A DNA stretch of 43,060 bases from Clostridium sp. UBA5530 (GTDB taxonomy: Bacteria; Bacillota; Clostridia; Clostridiales; Clostridiaceae): positions 222 through 43,281 of the forward strand of contig DINW01000063.1 of NCBI GenBank assembly GCA_002423705.1. Direction: 5' to 3'. The translations under genes were made by a program, and so were the position numbers. Each line of letters starts with the position of its first letter. Positions within the stretch are counted from its first letter, which is position 1. The notes below the pieces were generated by a model. That model searched no databases. It saw only the letters and a program-made list of their open reading frames with translations, and had not been told where the DNA came from. This document shows, piece by piece, positions 1-7,383 of the stretch.

Positions 1-314
1 TATCCTATCCGATAAAGCGGCGTTTTATTGCCTGTGCCCCACTTTTAGAAGCGATAGATTTAACACCGTATCTTCATAGAGTACACCATGTTACTGTTGG
101 CGGTGAAACAGGACGAGAAGCTCGGGCATGTGATTATGATTGGGTGCTTAATATTCGTGAACAATGCGTAAAAGCAGATGTAACATTTTGGTTCAAAAAT
201 ACAGGCTCGTTTTTTAAATGTGACGGCGTAGTGAAAAAAATAAATCCATTTAAGCAAACAGGTATAGCGAAAGAGCTTGGTATCGATATTTTAGATGAAA
301 AAAGGTTATTTTGA
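1..314 (+). CDS. DUF5131 (phage Gp37/Gp68) family protein, C-terminal part
   Basis: The reading frame is open from the left window edge (first full codon at base 3) and stops with TGA at 312-314, giving 103 residues without a start. The segment VGGETGREARACDYDWV followed by IREQC is the family's typical C-terminal block (VGGE.G..AR..D.DW...IR.QC). Full-length members are about 250 residues and carry an N-terminal three-cysteine motif, which would lie outside the window. The family is radical-SAM-like, is typical of prophages and other mobile elements, and often pairs with a three-Cys-motif partner TcmP. The molecular function is not established. Codons here are richer in G and C than in the housekeeping genes further right, suggesting transfer. 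Confidence 0.8.
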   Translation, partial: SYPIKRRFIACAPLLEAIDLTPYLHRVHHVTVGGETGREARACDYDWVLNIREQCVKADVTFWFKNTGSFFKCDGVVKKINPFKQTGIAKELGIDILDEKRLF

Positions 315-377
315 TAAAACGACATAGTGTAAAACATTATTTCCTATTTTACTTCATGAATGTTCTGAACGAACCAA

Positions 378-495
378 ATGAGCATAAGTGTGTCTACGTG
401 TAAGTTTAAATCCCCTATAAAAACAGCTTCACATCTACAATTACCAGACTACTCAAAAAGACCTATCTTCCGCCAAGGGAAAGTTAGGTCTTTTT
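378..495 (+). repeat. Cassette-end repeat, copy 1
   Basis: This is the first of three related elements of about 110 bp (others at 1232-1347 and 2058-2169). All begin with ATGAGCA, contain a TTYAAAT-type loop followed by CYCCTAT, then the conserved CTCACATCTACAAYTACCA block (CTTCACATC here), and end in a rho-independent hairpin. Copy 1 is the most diverged in the middle part and has 4 extra bases. Each copy lies directly behind a gene unit. Confidence 0.7.
455..495 (+). terminator. Rho-independent terminator in repeat copy 1
   Basis: The arms AAAAAGACCTA and TAGGTCTTTTT pair over 11 bp around an inner CTTCC/GGAAAG hairpin, and the right arm ends in a T run. It would end transcription of the DUF5131 gene. 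Confidence 0.8.
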
Positions 496-580
496 ATGTT
501 TAAAATTTTGATATAATAAGCTTAATATTATTCATATACTCTCTGCAGACTTGAAATATAGTCTGCTTTATTACTGCCGC

Positions 581-650
581 AAATGTAAAGAAGTCTTGAC
601 ATTTATTATCTGGAGTAGTATATTAACAAATGTAAAGTACTTTTAACATT
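581..650 (+). promoter_or_regulatory. Promoter TTGACA-17-TATATT with two palindromic operators
   Basis: The -35 box TTGACA is at 596-601 and the -10 box TATATT at 619-624, with a 17-bp spacer. Operator 1 at 581-604 has arms AAATGTAAAGA and TCTTGACATTT, one mismatch in 11, and covers the -35 box. Operator 2 at 628-650 repeats AAATGTAAAG, followed by a looser right arm CTTTTAACATT, and lies at the transcription start. The likely ligand is the HTH protein encoded at 1031-1222, so the unit is probably autorepressed. Confidence 0.65.
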
Positions 651-674
651 CTCAAAGGGCGAAGGAGCATATTT

Positions 675-1034
675 ATGAAAAAATTATTTAGTGAATTGGG
701 CTTTCACAAAATGGACGAAATGGAGAAAACAATTGCATTAAGAGCACAGCGTATTGCACTGACTTATTCTTTAATAGTGCTTATATTGTGGTCATTATAC
801 GAGTCATATAAAGTATATATTTATCAAACAAATTTGAATGTATTTCCTTGTTTTTTACTTGATTCTACATGTTGGGTTTTGATAATATCTCAAGCTGTTT
901 TAAAGAAACAAGCTATTAAGGATGATGAGGAATATCAAAAAGAAAATCCTACCTGGAAATTTGTTTTGGCTGTGATCCTCACTATAAGTATTATTATTGC
1001 TATCGGCTCTTTTGTTGTAAGGATATCTTTATGA
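675..1034 (+). CDS. Small three-helix membrane protein coupled to an HTH regulator
   Basis: The protein has 119 residues and I cannot name its family. It has three hydrophobic segments, about residues 28-46, 58-76 and 95-116, separated by a charged loop near 80-93 (KKQAIKDDEEYQKE). The start is preceded by GAAGGAG at 6-7 bp. Its stop overlaps the start of the next gene as ATGA, so the two are translationally coupled. Pairs made of a short multi-pass membrane protein and a 60-70 residue Cro-type regulator are common in Firmicutes, where the membrane protein may modulate the regulator or give immunity. That role is inference only. Confidence 0.7.
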   Translation: MKKLFSELGFHKMDEMEKTIALRAQRIALTYSLIVLILWSLYESYKVYIYQTNLNVFPCFLLDSTCWVLIISQAVLKKQAIKDDEEYQKENPTWKFVLAVILTISIIIAIGSFVVRISL

Positions 1035-1222
1035 AAAATATAATCAAAGAGTTACGGAAAAGCAAAAATTTAAGGCAAGAAGATTTAGCTCAAAATTTGG
1101 GAGTATCTCGTCAGACTATCATAGCAATAGAGAATGATAGGTATAATCCAACTTTAGAGTTAGCAATGAAATTAGCAAGAGAATTAAATACAACAGTTGA
1201 GGAACTGTTTGTTTTAGAATAA
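1031..1222 (+). CDS. XRE/Cro-family transcriptional regulator (YozG-like)
   Basis: This 63-residue protein is almost entirely one helix-turn-helix domain. The block QEDLAQNLGVSRQTIIAIEN (residues 17-36) matches the Cro/CI fold, with VSRQTI as the recognition helix, and the C-terminus PTLELAMKLARELNTTVEELF is the usual YozG-type ending. It overlaps the upstream membrane-protein gene by 4 bp, so the two form one operon driven from the promoter at 596-624. The AAATGTAAAG palindromes there are its natural operator candidates. Confidence 0.85.
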   Translation: MKNIIKELRKSKNLRQEDLAQNLGVSRQTIIAIENDRYNPTLELAMKLARELNTTVEELFVLE

Positions 1223-1231
1223 CTATTCATT

Positions 1232-1347
1232 ATGAGCACAACCTCCAGTAAGAGTTCAAATCTCCTATAAAAGTAGGCTCACATCTACAATTACCAACTC
1301 ACTCAAAAAGACATAGTTCCCGCTAAGGGGAAGTTAGGTCTTTTTTT
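1232..1347 (+). repeat. Cassette-end repeat, copy 2
   Basis: This copy shares the ATGAGCA start, the CTCACATCTACAATTACCA core and the AAAAAGAC...GGTCTTTTT terminator (1305-1347) with copy 1. It contains AAGAG-TTCAAAT-CTCCT (1250-1266), which resembles a tRNA T-arm with four of five stem pairs, followed by a second small hairpin CCTAT-AAAA-GTAGG. No acceptor stem or CCA follows, so it is not a tRNA gene. Confidence 0.7.
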
Positions 1348-1420
1348 ATGCCTTCTTTTGTACCATGATACAACTAAAGAGTATTTATATACCCTTTAGC
1401 AGAAAAATAGTCATTGTTAA

Positions 1421-1460
1421 TTTGCGTTGCTTGTGGCAACGGGCAAATATCTATTATAAT
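1421..1460 (+). promoter_or_regulatory. Promoter with overlapping palindrome for the XRE membrane regulator
   Basis: The -10 box TATAAT is at 1455-1460, and a weak -35 TTGTGG at 1431-1436 sits 18 bp away. A two-step palindrome overlaps the -35: TTTGC (1421-1425) and GTTGC (1426-1430) face GCAAC (1436-1440) and GCAAA (1443-1447). It is a plausible autoregulatory operator for the HTH protein encoded just downstream. Confidence 0.55.
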
Positions 1461-1488
1461 TAAGTGGCAAGCAAAGGAGGTATTTGCT

Positions 1489-1998
1489 ATGTTAAACGAA
1501 AACATTAAAGCTATTAGAAAATCAAAAGGACTTTCACAAGAAGAACTTGCTATCAAGCTGAATGTGGTGCGACAAACCATCTCTAAATGGGAGCAAGGAT
1601 TGTCAGTTCCTGATTCTGAAATGTTAATCTCCGTATCGGAAGTGTTTGAAACACCCGTAAGCACTTTGCTTGGAGATACTGTTATAGAGTCGAAGGTTGA
1701 TAACTTGAAAGTGATTTCCAAAAAACTGGAGATTATAAACTTACAACTTGCACAAAGGAAGACCGCGAGAAGAAAAACACTTCACTGCCTACTTATCTTA
1801 TTGTGTGCGATCTTAGTAACGATTTTGGTGGTTTTAATAGTATTAAATAGTCCTTACTTAGGTTGGGGTTATAATGACCCTGAAACTGCCGTTGTCGGAG
1901 TAGCTTTTCACGCGTTTGAATGGCTGTTTGTCAGATTAGCACCAATTGTCCTTATAGGGGCAATCGTCGGAATTTTCTTGACACGAAAGAAAGTATAA
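1489..1998 (+). CDS. XRE-family regulator with C-terminal membrane domain
   Basis: This 169-residue protein has an N-terminal HTH_3 domain (about residues 4-60). The run LSQEELAIKLNVVRQTISKW followed by EQG is the standard Cro/CI signature. After a basic linker (RKTARRK, about 89-95) come two hydrophobic segments, roughly residues 97-117 and 140-164, so the regulator is probably membrane-tethered. The ATG at 1489 is chosen because AAAGGAGG lies 8 bp upstream; the frame stays open to 1414 but without a ribosome site. It is a single-gene unit with its own promoter, followed by repeat copy 3. Such membrane-linked XRE proteins often accompany ABC transporters, but none is present here. Confidence 0.8.
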   Translation: MLNENIKAIRKSKGLSQEELAIKLNVVRQTISKWEQGLSVPDSEMLISVSEVFETPVSTLLGDTVIESKVDNLKVISKKLEIINLQLAQRKTARRKTLHCLLILLCAILVTILVVLIVLNSPYLGWGYNDPETAVVGVAFHAFEWLFVRLAPIVLIGAIVGIFLTRKKV

Positions 1999-2057
1999 AA
2001 CGGCTCTGATTTTTGGGTGCAGTTCATACTTCAAAATTCCAATTTGTCGTGGAGGTT

Positions 2058-2169
2058 ATGAGCATAATCTCGCGTATTAGTTCAAGTCCCCCTATTAAAA
2101 TAGGCTCACATCTACAACTACCAGACCACTCAAGACAACCTTATAAAATAAGGTTGTTTTTGTTTTTTT
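2058..2169 (+). repeat. Cassette-end repeat, copy 3
   Basis: This copy has the ATGAGCATAA start and the GGCTCACATCTACAACTACC core, but a different terminator hairpin: ACAACCTTAT-AAA-ATAAGGTTGT at 2135-2157 followed by a T run. The inner hairpin CCTAT-TAAA-ATAGG is perfect here. It stays paired in copy 2 by a G-T pair, which hints at selection on RNA structure. Confidence 0.7.
2135..2168 (+). terminator. Terminator in repeat copy 3
   Basis: A perfect 10-bp stem with a 3-base AAA loop is followed by a T-rich tail. It ends the XRE gene at 1489-1998. Confidence 0.8.
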
Positions 2170-2180
2170 GAACAAAATTA

Positions 2181-2213
2181 AAAGCCGTGAAATTTAAAAC
2201 AAATCACGGCTTT
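2181..2213 (-). terminator. Terminator of the SDR gene
   Basis: The arms AAAGCCGTGA and TCACGGCTTT form a 10-bp stem. On the minus strand it is followed by TTTTAATTTTG, just past the stop codon of the dehydrogenase. Confidence 0.75.
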
Positions 2214-2225
2214 CATTTGATAAAA

Positions 2226-2987
2226 TTAAGGTCTTAAACCACTTCCACCTTGAAGAGTTATAGTTTCTCCAGTAATATAAGAAGCATCTTCTGAAGCAAG
2301 GAATACACAAACCCTGCCTACATCATTTTGGGCATCTCCAAATCTTCCTAAAGGTATGGTCTTAATAGTATTTTTATATAGTTCAGGATATTCTTCACTC
2401 CAACTCTTAAGGGCAGGAGTAAATACTAAAGGGCAAACCACATTTACATTAATACCAAATTCACCCCATTCAGTGGCAGCAACTCTAGATAAACCGCGGA
2501 TGCCTTCTTTAGCAGCAGCATAAGAAGATTGACCATTTCTACCTGCAATGCCTGCACCAGAAGCAAAGTTAATTACACTGCCATGACTTTCTTTCAAGTA
2601 AGGAAAAGCAGCTTTCATAAAGTAAAAGGTAGCATAAAGCCCTGAGTATATAGCTAAATCAAAATCTTCTTTGGAATGTTCTATAAGAAGTTTACCAGAT
2701 TTAGAGGCCTGTGCATTATTTACAAGTACATCAATCTTACCAAAATGAGCAATGACTTTAGCAATAGCATTATTTACTGCCATTTCATCCCCGCCATCGG
2801 TAACTATGGGTAACACATCTACTTTATAATTACTTTCTAGAGTACGCTTTGCATCTAATAATGTATCTTCAGTACGGCCCGTTATAACTAAAGAAGCTCC
2901 TTCCTTAGCAAAGGCAGTAGCTATACCAAAACCTATACCTTTACCACCTCCAGTAATTATTACTACTTTATCTTTAAAATTCATCAT
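2226..2987 (-). CDS. Short-chain dehydrogenase/reductase (FabG-like)
   Basis: This 253-residue classical SDR has the cofactor loop TGGGKGIG at residues 12-19, NNAQ at 90-93 (usual NNAG), and the catalytic set Ser143, Tyr156 and Lys160 in SSYAAAK. The Rossmann fold implies NAD(P)H-dependent oxidation or reduction of an alcohol or ketone; the substrate cannot be read from the sequence. The start at 2987 is preferred because AGAGG lies 8 bp upstream; the frame runs to 3026 without a ribosome site. It is a single gene with its own terminator. A perfect TAATAAT-C-ATTATTA palindrome at 3061-3075 lies 74 bp upstream and may be a Fur/PerR-type operator. Confidence 0.85.
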   Translation of the reverse strand: MMNFKDKVVIITGGGKGIGFGIATAFAKEGASLVITGRTEDTLLDAKRTLESNYKVDVLPIVTDGGDEMAVNNAIAKVIAHFGKIDVLVNNAQASKSGKLLIEHSKEDFDLAIYSGLYATFYFMKAAFPYLKESHGSVINFASGAGIAGRNGQSSYAAAKEGIRGLSRVAATEWGEFGINVNVVCPLVFTPALKSWSEEYPELYKNTIKTIPLGRFGDAQNDVGRVCVFLASEDASYITGETITLQGGSGLRP

Positions 2988-3323
2988 AATATCAACCTCT
3001 CTTTTTATTAATATATTGTGTGACAAAAGACTTAAATATAATATGATAATATATATTAAATAATAATCATTATTAATATATATTATAATTTTAATATAAA
3101 TCTAAAAACAAAAAATGTCAATAATATTTTCAAAATTATTTATAAGAAAATAAAAAGAGGAAATGGTACAAAATAAACAATAATATGGTATAATATGGAT
3201 AAAACATTTAAAAGAAATCTTTATTTTAATGAATTTAAGTTTACATAACTTTTATATAAAAAGTTATAGAGTTATAATTTAAGTATAGATATCATTGTTC
3301 AAGATTTTAAAGAAGGTGTTTAT
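2988..3323. promoter_or_regulatory. Divergent intergenic region with two inverted repeats
   Basis: This very AT-rich 336-bp stretch separates the divergent SDR and GNAT genes. It holds a perfect 7-1-7 palindrome at 3061-3075 (12 of 14 positions match the Fur consensus TGATAAT-N-ATTATCA, and also 12 of 14 the PerR one). A second inverted repeat ATAACTTTT/AAAAGTTAT is at 3245-3267, just upstream of TATAAT (3273-3278), the likely -10 box for the acetyltransferase gene. No small gene is convincing. Confidence 0.45.
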
Positions 3324-3863
3324 ATGTTAAAAGGTAAGCAAGTATTATTAAGAAGTGCAGAAAAAAGGGATGTTCATTTTTTTCATGACATGTGGAGTGA
3401 TGAGGAGTTAAGAAAATATGATGGAACCTATCTCATACCTCCTTCAAAGGAATCGGTTTTAGAAAATTTTAACAAAATAATGAACATAAACAAAAAATAT
3501 CTTTCTATAATAAACGAAAAGGAAGTACTAGTTGGGTATATAACTTACGAAGAGGCTAAAGACTTAGGTGGAAATTACATTTTAGGAATAACTATAGCTA
3601 AACGGTTCTGGAATAGGGGTTATGGCGAAGATGCTATACGAACTCTTTTAAAATTTTTATTTATGAGCAAAGGGGCTCATAGGATTGAGTTAGAAGTAGT
3701 GGATTTTAATGATAGAGCTATAAATTGCTATTTAAAGTGTGGATTTCAGAAAGAGGGAGTAAGAAGAAAAAGATATTTTTCAGAAGGGCAATACAGAGAT
3801 ATTATAATAATGGGAATACTTAAAGAAGAATACTTTAAACAGAATAATATACTAGCTGAATAG
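3324..3863 (+). CDS. GNAT-family N-acetyltransferase (RimJ/RimL-like)
   Basis: This 179-residue protein begins with LKGKQVLLRSAEKRDV, typical of RimJ/RimL-type enzymes. The acetyl-CoA-binding block NRGYGEDAIRTLLKFLF (about 97-113) follows a beta-strand ending in ITIAKRFW. Further on, VVDFNDRAINCYLKCGFQKEG (in two pieces around residue 135) is the usual final helix-strand unit. It transfers acetyl from acetyl-CoA to an amino group; the substrate is unknown. AGAAGGTG precedes the ATG. It lies 43 bp upstream of addB and may be co-transcribed with it, although the AddB ribosome site is independent. Confidence 0.85.
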   Translation: MLKGKQVLLRSAEKRDVHFFHDMWSDEELRKYDGTYLIPPSKESVLENFNKIMNINKKYLSIINEKEVLVGYITYEEAKDLGGNYILGITIAKRFWNRGYGEDAIRTLLKFLFMSKGAHRIELEVVDFNDRAINCYLKCGFQKEGVRRKRYFSEGQYRDIIIMGILKEEYFKQNNILAE

Positions 3864-3906
3864 AAAATCAAAACACCTAATTTTAAAACTGAAAGGAGAT
3901 GACATA

Positions 3907-6900
3907 GTGAGTATTAGATTTATATATGGAAGAGGAGGTAGCGGAAAAAGCTACTATTGCTTAAAGGATATAGACAATACTTTAAAAGGATCAGCAGACC
4001 ATAAACTTATTCTTTTGGTTCCTGAACAATTTTCTTTTGAAGCAGAAAAAAATCTTTTAAGAGCTGTGGGGAATAAAGGAACTTTTAGAACAGAAGTTTT
4101 AAGTTTTAAAAGGATGTGCTATAAAGTATTTAATGAAGTCGGAGGACTTACTCATAAAAGGCTCAATAAGTCTGGAAGAGCTATGATACTTTATAGAATT
4201 TTAAAGGAAAGAGAAAAGGATTTAAAAATATTTTATAAATCAAGTTCAAAAGAAGGCTTCGTTGACATTGTATCAGAAATTATAACTGAATTTAAAAGGT
4301 ACAATATAACTCCAGATAATATAAAAGAAATTATTGATAAAGTACCAGAAGAGGATTTAGAGCTTAAGTACAAAATAGAAGATTTATATGGCATATATGT
4401 AGATTTTGAGGAGGCTATACATAAAAGTTATGTAGATGATGAAGATGAATTAACCATGCTATATGAAAAACTAGACCAGTGTGAATTATTTAAGGATGCA
4501 GAAATATGGATAGATGAGTTTTCAACCTTTACTCCTCAGCAGTATTCAATAATAGGAAAGCTAATGAAGAAAGCAAAAACAGTAAGTGTAACACTTCCAT
4601 TAGATGAAGAAAGCTTTACAAAAGGAGAAGGGGAAGAATTCTTCATAGTTCCTAGAAATACCGAAGAAAAACTCCTAAGAATAGCAGAAGAAAATAATGT
4701 AGCCTACGATAAGCCCATTGATTTAAATAAAGAATGTTGTATAAGGTTTAAAGAAAATTATGACTTAGGATATATGGAAAAGAATTTTTTTAAGTACCCC
4801 TTTGTAACATATAGAAACAAGCCAGATAATATAAGGATTTATAAAGCATTAAATAATTATGATGAAATTCAATGGATAGCTAGAGACATTATAAAAAAAG
4901 TTAGAGATACAGGATATAGATTTAGAGATGTAGCGGTAGTATGTAGAGATTTAGATAATTACGAAAAAATTGTTAGAGTAATATTTGATGAATATACCAT
5001 TCCATATTTTTTAGATAAGAAAAGAGCAGTAACGGATAATCCAGTAGTGGTTTTAATATTGTCTGTACTAGAAATATTTAACAAAAACTGGTCCTATGAG
5101 TCTATGTTTAGATATCTAAAAACTGGACTTGTGGATTTAAGTGTTGGAGAAGAGGCTATAGGATTAACAACTGAACAGCAGATAGATATATTAGAAAATT
5201 ATGTTCTTGCGTATGGAATAAAGGGAAGAAAGTGGCTTGAGTTTTGGGAATATGGACTAGAAGGCGCTAAGGACAGAGAAAAGTACACTGCAGAGGTATT
5301 AAATGTAGTTAATGATATAAAGGATGAGATAATAGCTCCACTTATGGAATTTGGAAGCAGCATAGCAAAGAAATGTACAGTTAGAGATATATGTACTCAC
5401 ATATACGATTTTTTATGTAATATAAAAGTCTTTGAAAAGGTAGATCAATGGATAGAATATCTTAATGAGTTAGGGGATACTGAAGCGGCGGATGAATATG
5501 AGCAAATTATAAATATAATATTGGCTGTTCTAGATCAATTGGTAGAAATAATGGGAGATGATGTAGTTCCTTTAAATAAATTTGTAGATATCCTTAGCAT
5601 GGGGTTTTTAAATCAAGAAATAGGGCTAATTCCTGTAGCTTTGGATCAAGTTATAGTTGGGGATATAGCTAGAATAAAAAGTCATGAAATAAAAGCTTTA
5701 TACATAATAGGAGTAAATGATGGAGTATTTCCTAGGGCAAATAGAGAGGAAGGTATTCTTTCAGATAATGACAGGGGGATATTAAAGGAAAGAGGAATAA
5801 CCTTAGCTTCTGATACGGAGACTAAAATTCTTGAGGAGAATTTCTTAATATACACAACATTAACCATGGCAAGGGACAATTTAGTATTAACATATCCTAT
5901 CTCAGATTTCGAAGGAAAGACTCAAAGGAGTTCTATATTAATATCTAGATTTAAAAAGTTATTTCCCATGTTAAAAGAAGAAAGCGATATAGTCAAGTCT
6001 AAAGAGGAAGAAGCCATAGACAGAGTAGTAGCTCCAGAGCCAACTTTTAATGAATTAATATCTACTATGAGAAATCATTATGATAAAAGTCAAGAGGTTA
6101 GTGAATTATGGAGTTGTGTGTATAAATGGTATATATCTAGGGATAAATGGAGAGAAAAGGCTGAGAGGATATTGCAGGGATTAAACTATAGTAATCAGGT
6201 TGACAACATAAATGAAGATAAGATAAAAGCTCTATATGATAGGCCATATGTATTTGATGTATCAAGGCTGGAAAGATATGCTCAGTGCCCCTTTGCATTT
6301 TATGTTCAGTATGGACTAAAGGCTAAAGACAGGAAAATATATGAATTTGGAAGTCCAGACTTTGGAACCTTTGTTCACGATATATTGGATCAATTCACCC
6401 ATAAAGTTAAGGATGAAAAACTAAACTGGGGAGATTTAAATAAAAAGTGGTGTGAAGAAACCATATCCACCATGATTGACGATGTTATAAAGGACGATTC
6501 TATATTGAAGAGTTCAGGAAAATATAAATATCTGGTGTCTAAGATGAAGAGGATTCTAACAAAGTCGGTATCTGTAATCGGTGAGCATTTTAGGAGGGGA
6601 AGTTTTGAAACCTTAGATAGTGAAATAGTTTTTGGCAACGGACAGTATAAGCCTATAAAGCTTAATTTACCTAGCGGAGAATGTGTAAATCTAAGGGGGC
6701 GGGTAGATAGAGTTGATATTTTAGAGGATAATGGAGAGGTTTATATAAGGATAATAGATTATAAGTCAGGAAAGAAATCCTTTAATCTTAATGAGGTTTA
6801 TTATGGGCTTCAGCTTCAACTTTTGGTGTATCTTGATGCTATATTAACCAATGAGGAAGAAATATTGAAAAAGGATATTGTACCAGGGGCCATTCTATAT

Positions 6901-7383
6901 TTTACCATAGATGAACCTATGATATCATCAAGTGGACAGCTGTCTGATGAGCAACTAGAGGAAAGATTAATAAAAGAGTTGAAAATGAGCGGACTTTTAT
7001 TAAAGGATCCTAAGATAATAACAGAAATGGATAAGGATATTAAAGGGTATTCAATTATAATTCCTGCTTATATGGGTAAAGATGGGATATCAGATTCAAA
7101 CTCTTCTGTGGCAACCAGAGAGCAGTTTAAGATTATAAGGGAATATGTAAGACAAAAGGTTGTAGATTTATGTGAAGATATGTTAAAAGGAGACATAAGC
7201 ATAAAGCCTATAAAAAATGGAAAGTACACATGTTGCTCTTATTGTAGGTTTAATGCCATATGCCAATTTGATTATTCTTTAAAGGATAATAAGTATTCTG
7301 TTCTTCAAAAAAAGGATAAAGAGGATATATGGAAGCTTATGGAATGCAAGGTTCTAGGGGAGGAGATTGACAATGGAGAATAA
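3907..7383 (+). CDS. addB: ATP-dependent helicase/nuclease subunit B (AddB)
   Basis: AddB is the second subunit of the AddAB helicase-nuclease, which resects double-strand breaks for RecA loading and recognises Chi-type sites. The protein has 1158 residues, usual for the family. It starts with a Walker A motif GRGGSGKS (8-15). The nuclease domain near the C-terminus has LRGRVDRVD and IIDYKSGKK, and the iron-sulfur cluster cysteines are all present: Cys794 in AQCPF, then Cys1110-x2-Cys1113-x5-Cys1119, the same spacing as in Bacillus subtilis AddB. The start is GTG at 3907, with GAAAGGAGATG upstream. Its stop overlaps the addA start by 11 bp. Confidence 0.97.
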   Translation: MSIRFIYGRGGSGKSYYCLKDIDNTLKGSADHKLILLVPEQFSFEAEKNLLRAVGNKGTFRTEVLSFKRMCYKVFNEVGGLTHKRLNKSGRAMILYRILKEREKDLKIFYKSSSKEGFVDIVSEIITEFKRYNITPDNIKEIIDKVPEEDLELKYKIEDLYGIYVDFEEAIHKSYVDDEDELTMLYEKLDQCELFKDAEIWIDEFSTFTPQQYSIIGKLMKKAKTVSVTLPLDEESFTKGEGEEFFIVPRNTEEKLLRIAEENNVAYDKPIDLNKECCIRFKENYDLGYMEKNFFKYPFVTYRNKPDNIRIYKALNNYDEIQWIARDIIKKVRDTGYRFRDVAVVCRDLDNYEKIVRVIFDEYTIPYFLDKKRAVTDNPVVVLILSVLEIFNKNWSYESMFRYLKTGLVDLSVGEEAIGLTTEQQIDILENYVLAYGIKGRKWLEFWEYGLEGAKDREKYTAEVLNVVNDIKDEIIAPLMEFGSSIAKKCTVRDICTHIYDFLCNIKVFEKVDQWIEYLNELGDTEAADEYEQIINIILAVLDQLVEIMGDDVVPLNKFVDILSMGFLNQEIGLIPVALDQVIVGDIARIKSHEIKALYIIGVNDGVFPRANREEGILSDNDRGILKERGITLASDTETKILEENFLIYTTLTMARDNLVLTYPISDFEGKTQRSSILISRFKKLFPMLKEESDIVKSKEEEAIDRVVAPEPTFNELISTMRNHYDKSQEVSELWSCVYKWYISRDKWREKAERILQGLNYSNQVDNINEDKIKALYDRPYVFDVSRLERYAQCPFAFYVQYGLKAKDRKIYEFGSPDFGTFVHDILDQFTHKVKDEKLNWGDLNKKWCEETISTMIDDVIKDDSILKSSGKYKYLVSKMKRILTKSVSVIGEHFRRGSFETLDSEIVFGNGQYKPIKLNLPSGECVNLRGRVDRVDILEDNGEVYIRIIDYKSGKKSFNLNEVYYGLQLQLLVYLDAILTNEEEILKKDIVPGAILYFTIDEPMISSSGQLSDEQLEERLIKELKMSGLLLKDPKIITEMDKDIKGYSIIIPAYMGKDGISDSNSSVATREQFKIIREYVRQKVVDLCEDMLKGDISIKPIKNGKYTCCSYCRFNAICQFDYSLKDNKYSVLQKKDKEDIWKLMECKVLGEEIDNGE

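Larger units (their letters stand above)
315..674. other. Intergenic region: repeat copy 1, terminator, promoter and operators
   Basis: There is no gene here. The stretch holds the first copy of the cassette-end repeat (378-495) with its terminator (455-495), then the promoter (596-624) and two operator-like palindromes (581-604 and 628-650) of the next unit. Confidence 0.6.

Noticed and set aside
1232..1300. A tRNA gene or tRNA pseudogene within the cassette-end repeat
   Set aside because: Only a T-arm-like stretch is present; there is no acceptor stem, anticodon arm or CCA, and the other two copies do not keep the stem.
1374..1721. Minus-strand open frame of 115 codons across the XRE gene
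   Set aside because: It lies opposite a gene with clear motifs and has no ribosome site. The other antisense frames, such as 27112-27663 opposite sbcC and 11430-11879 opposite yjiH, are rejected for the same reason.
378..2169. Integron attC sites
   Set aside because: The repeats lack the paired RYYYAAC/GTTRRRY core sites and no integron integrase is visible.
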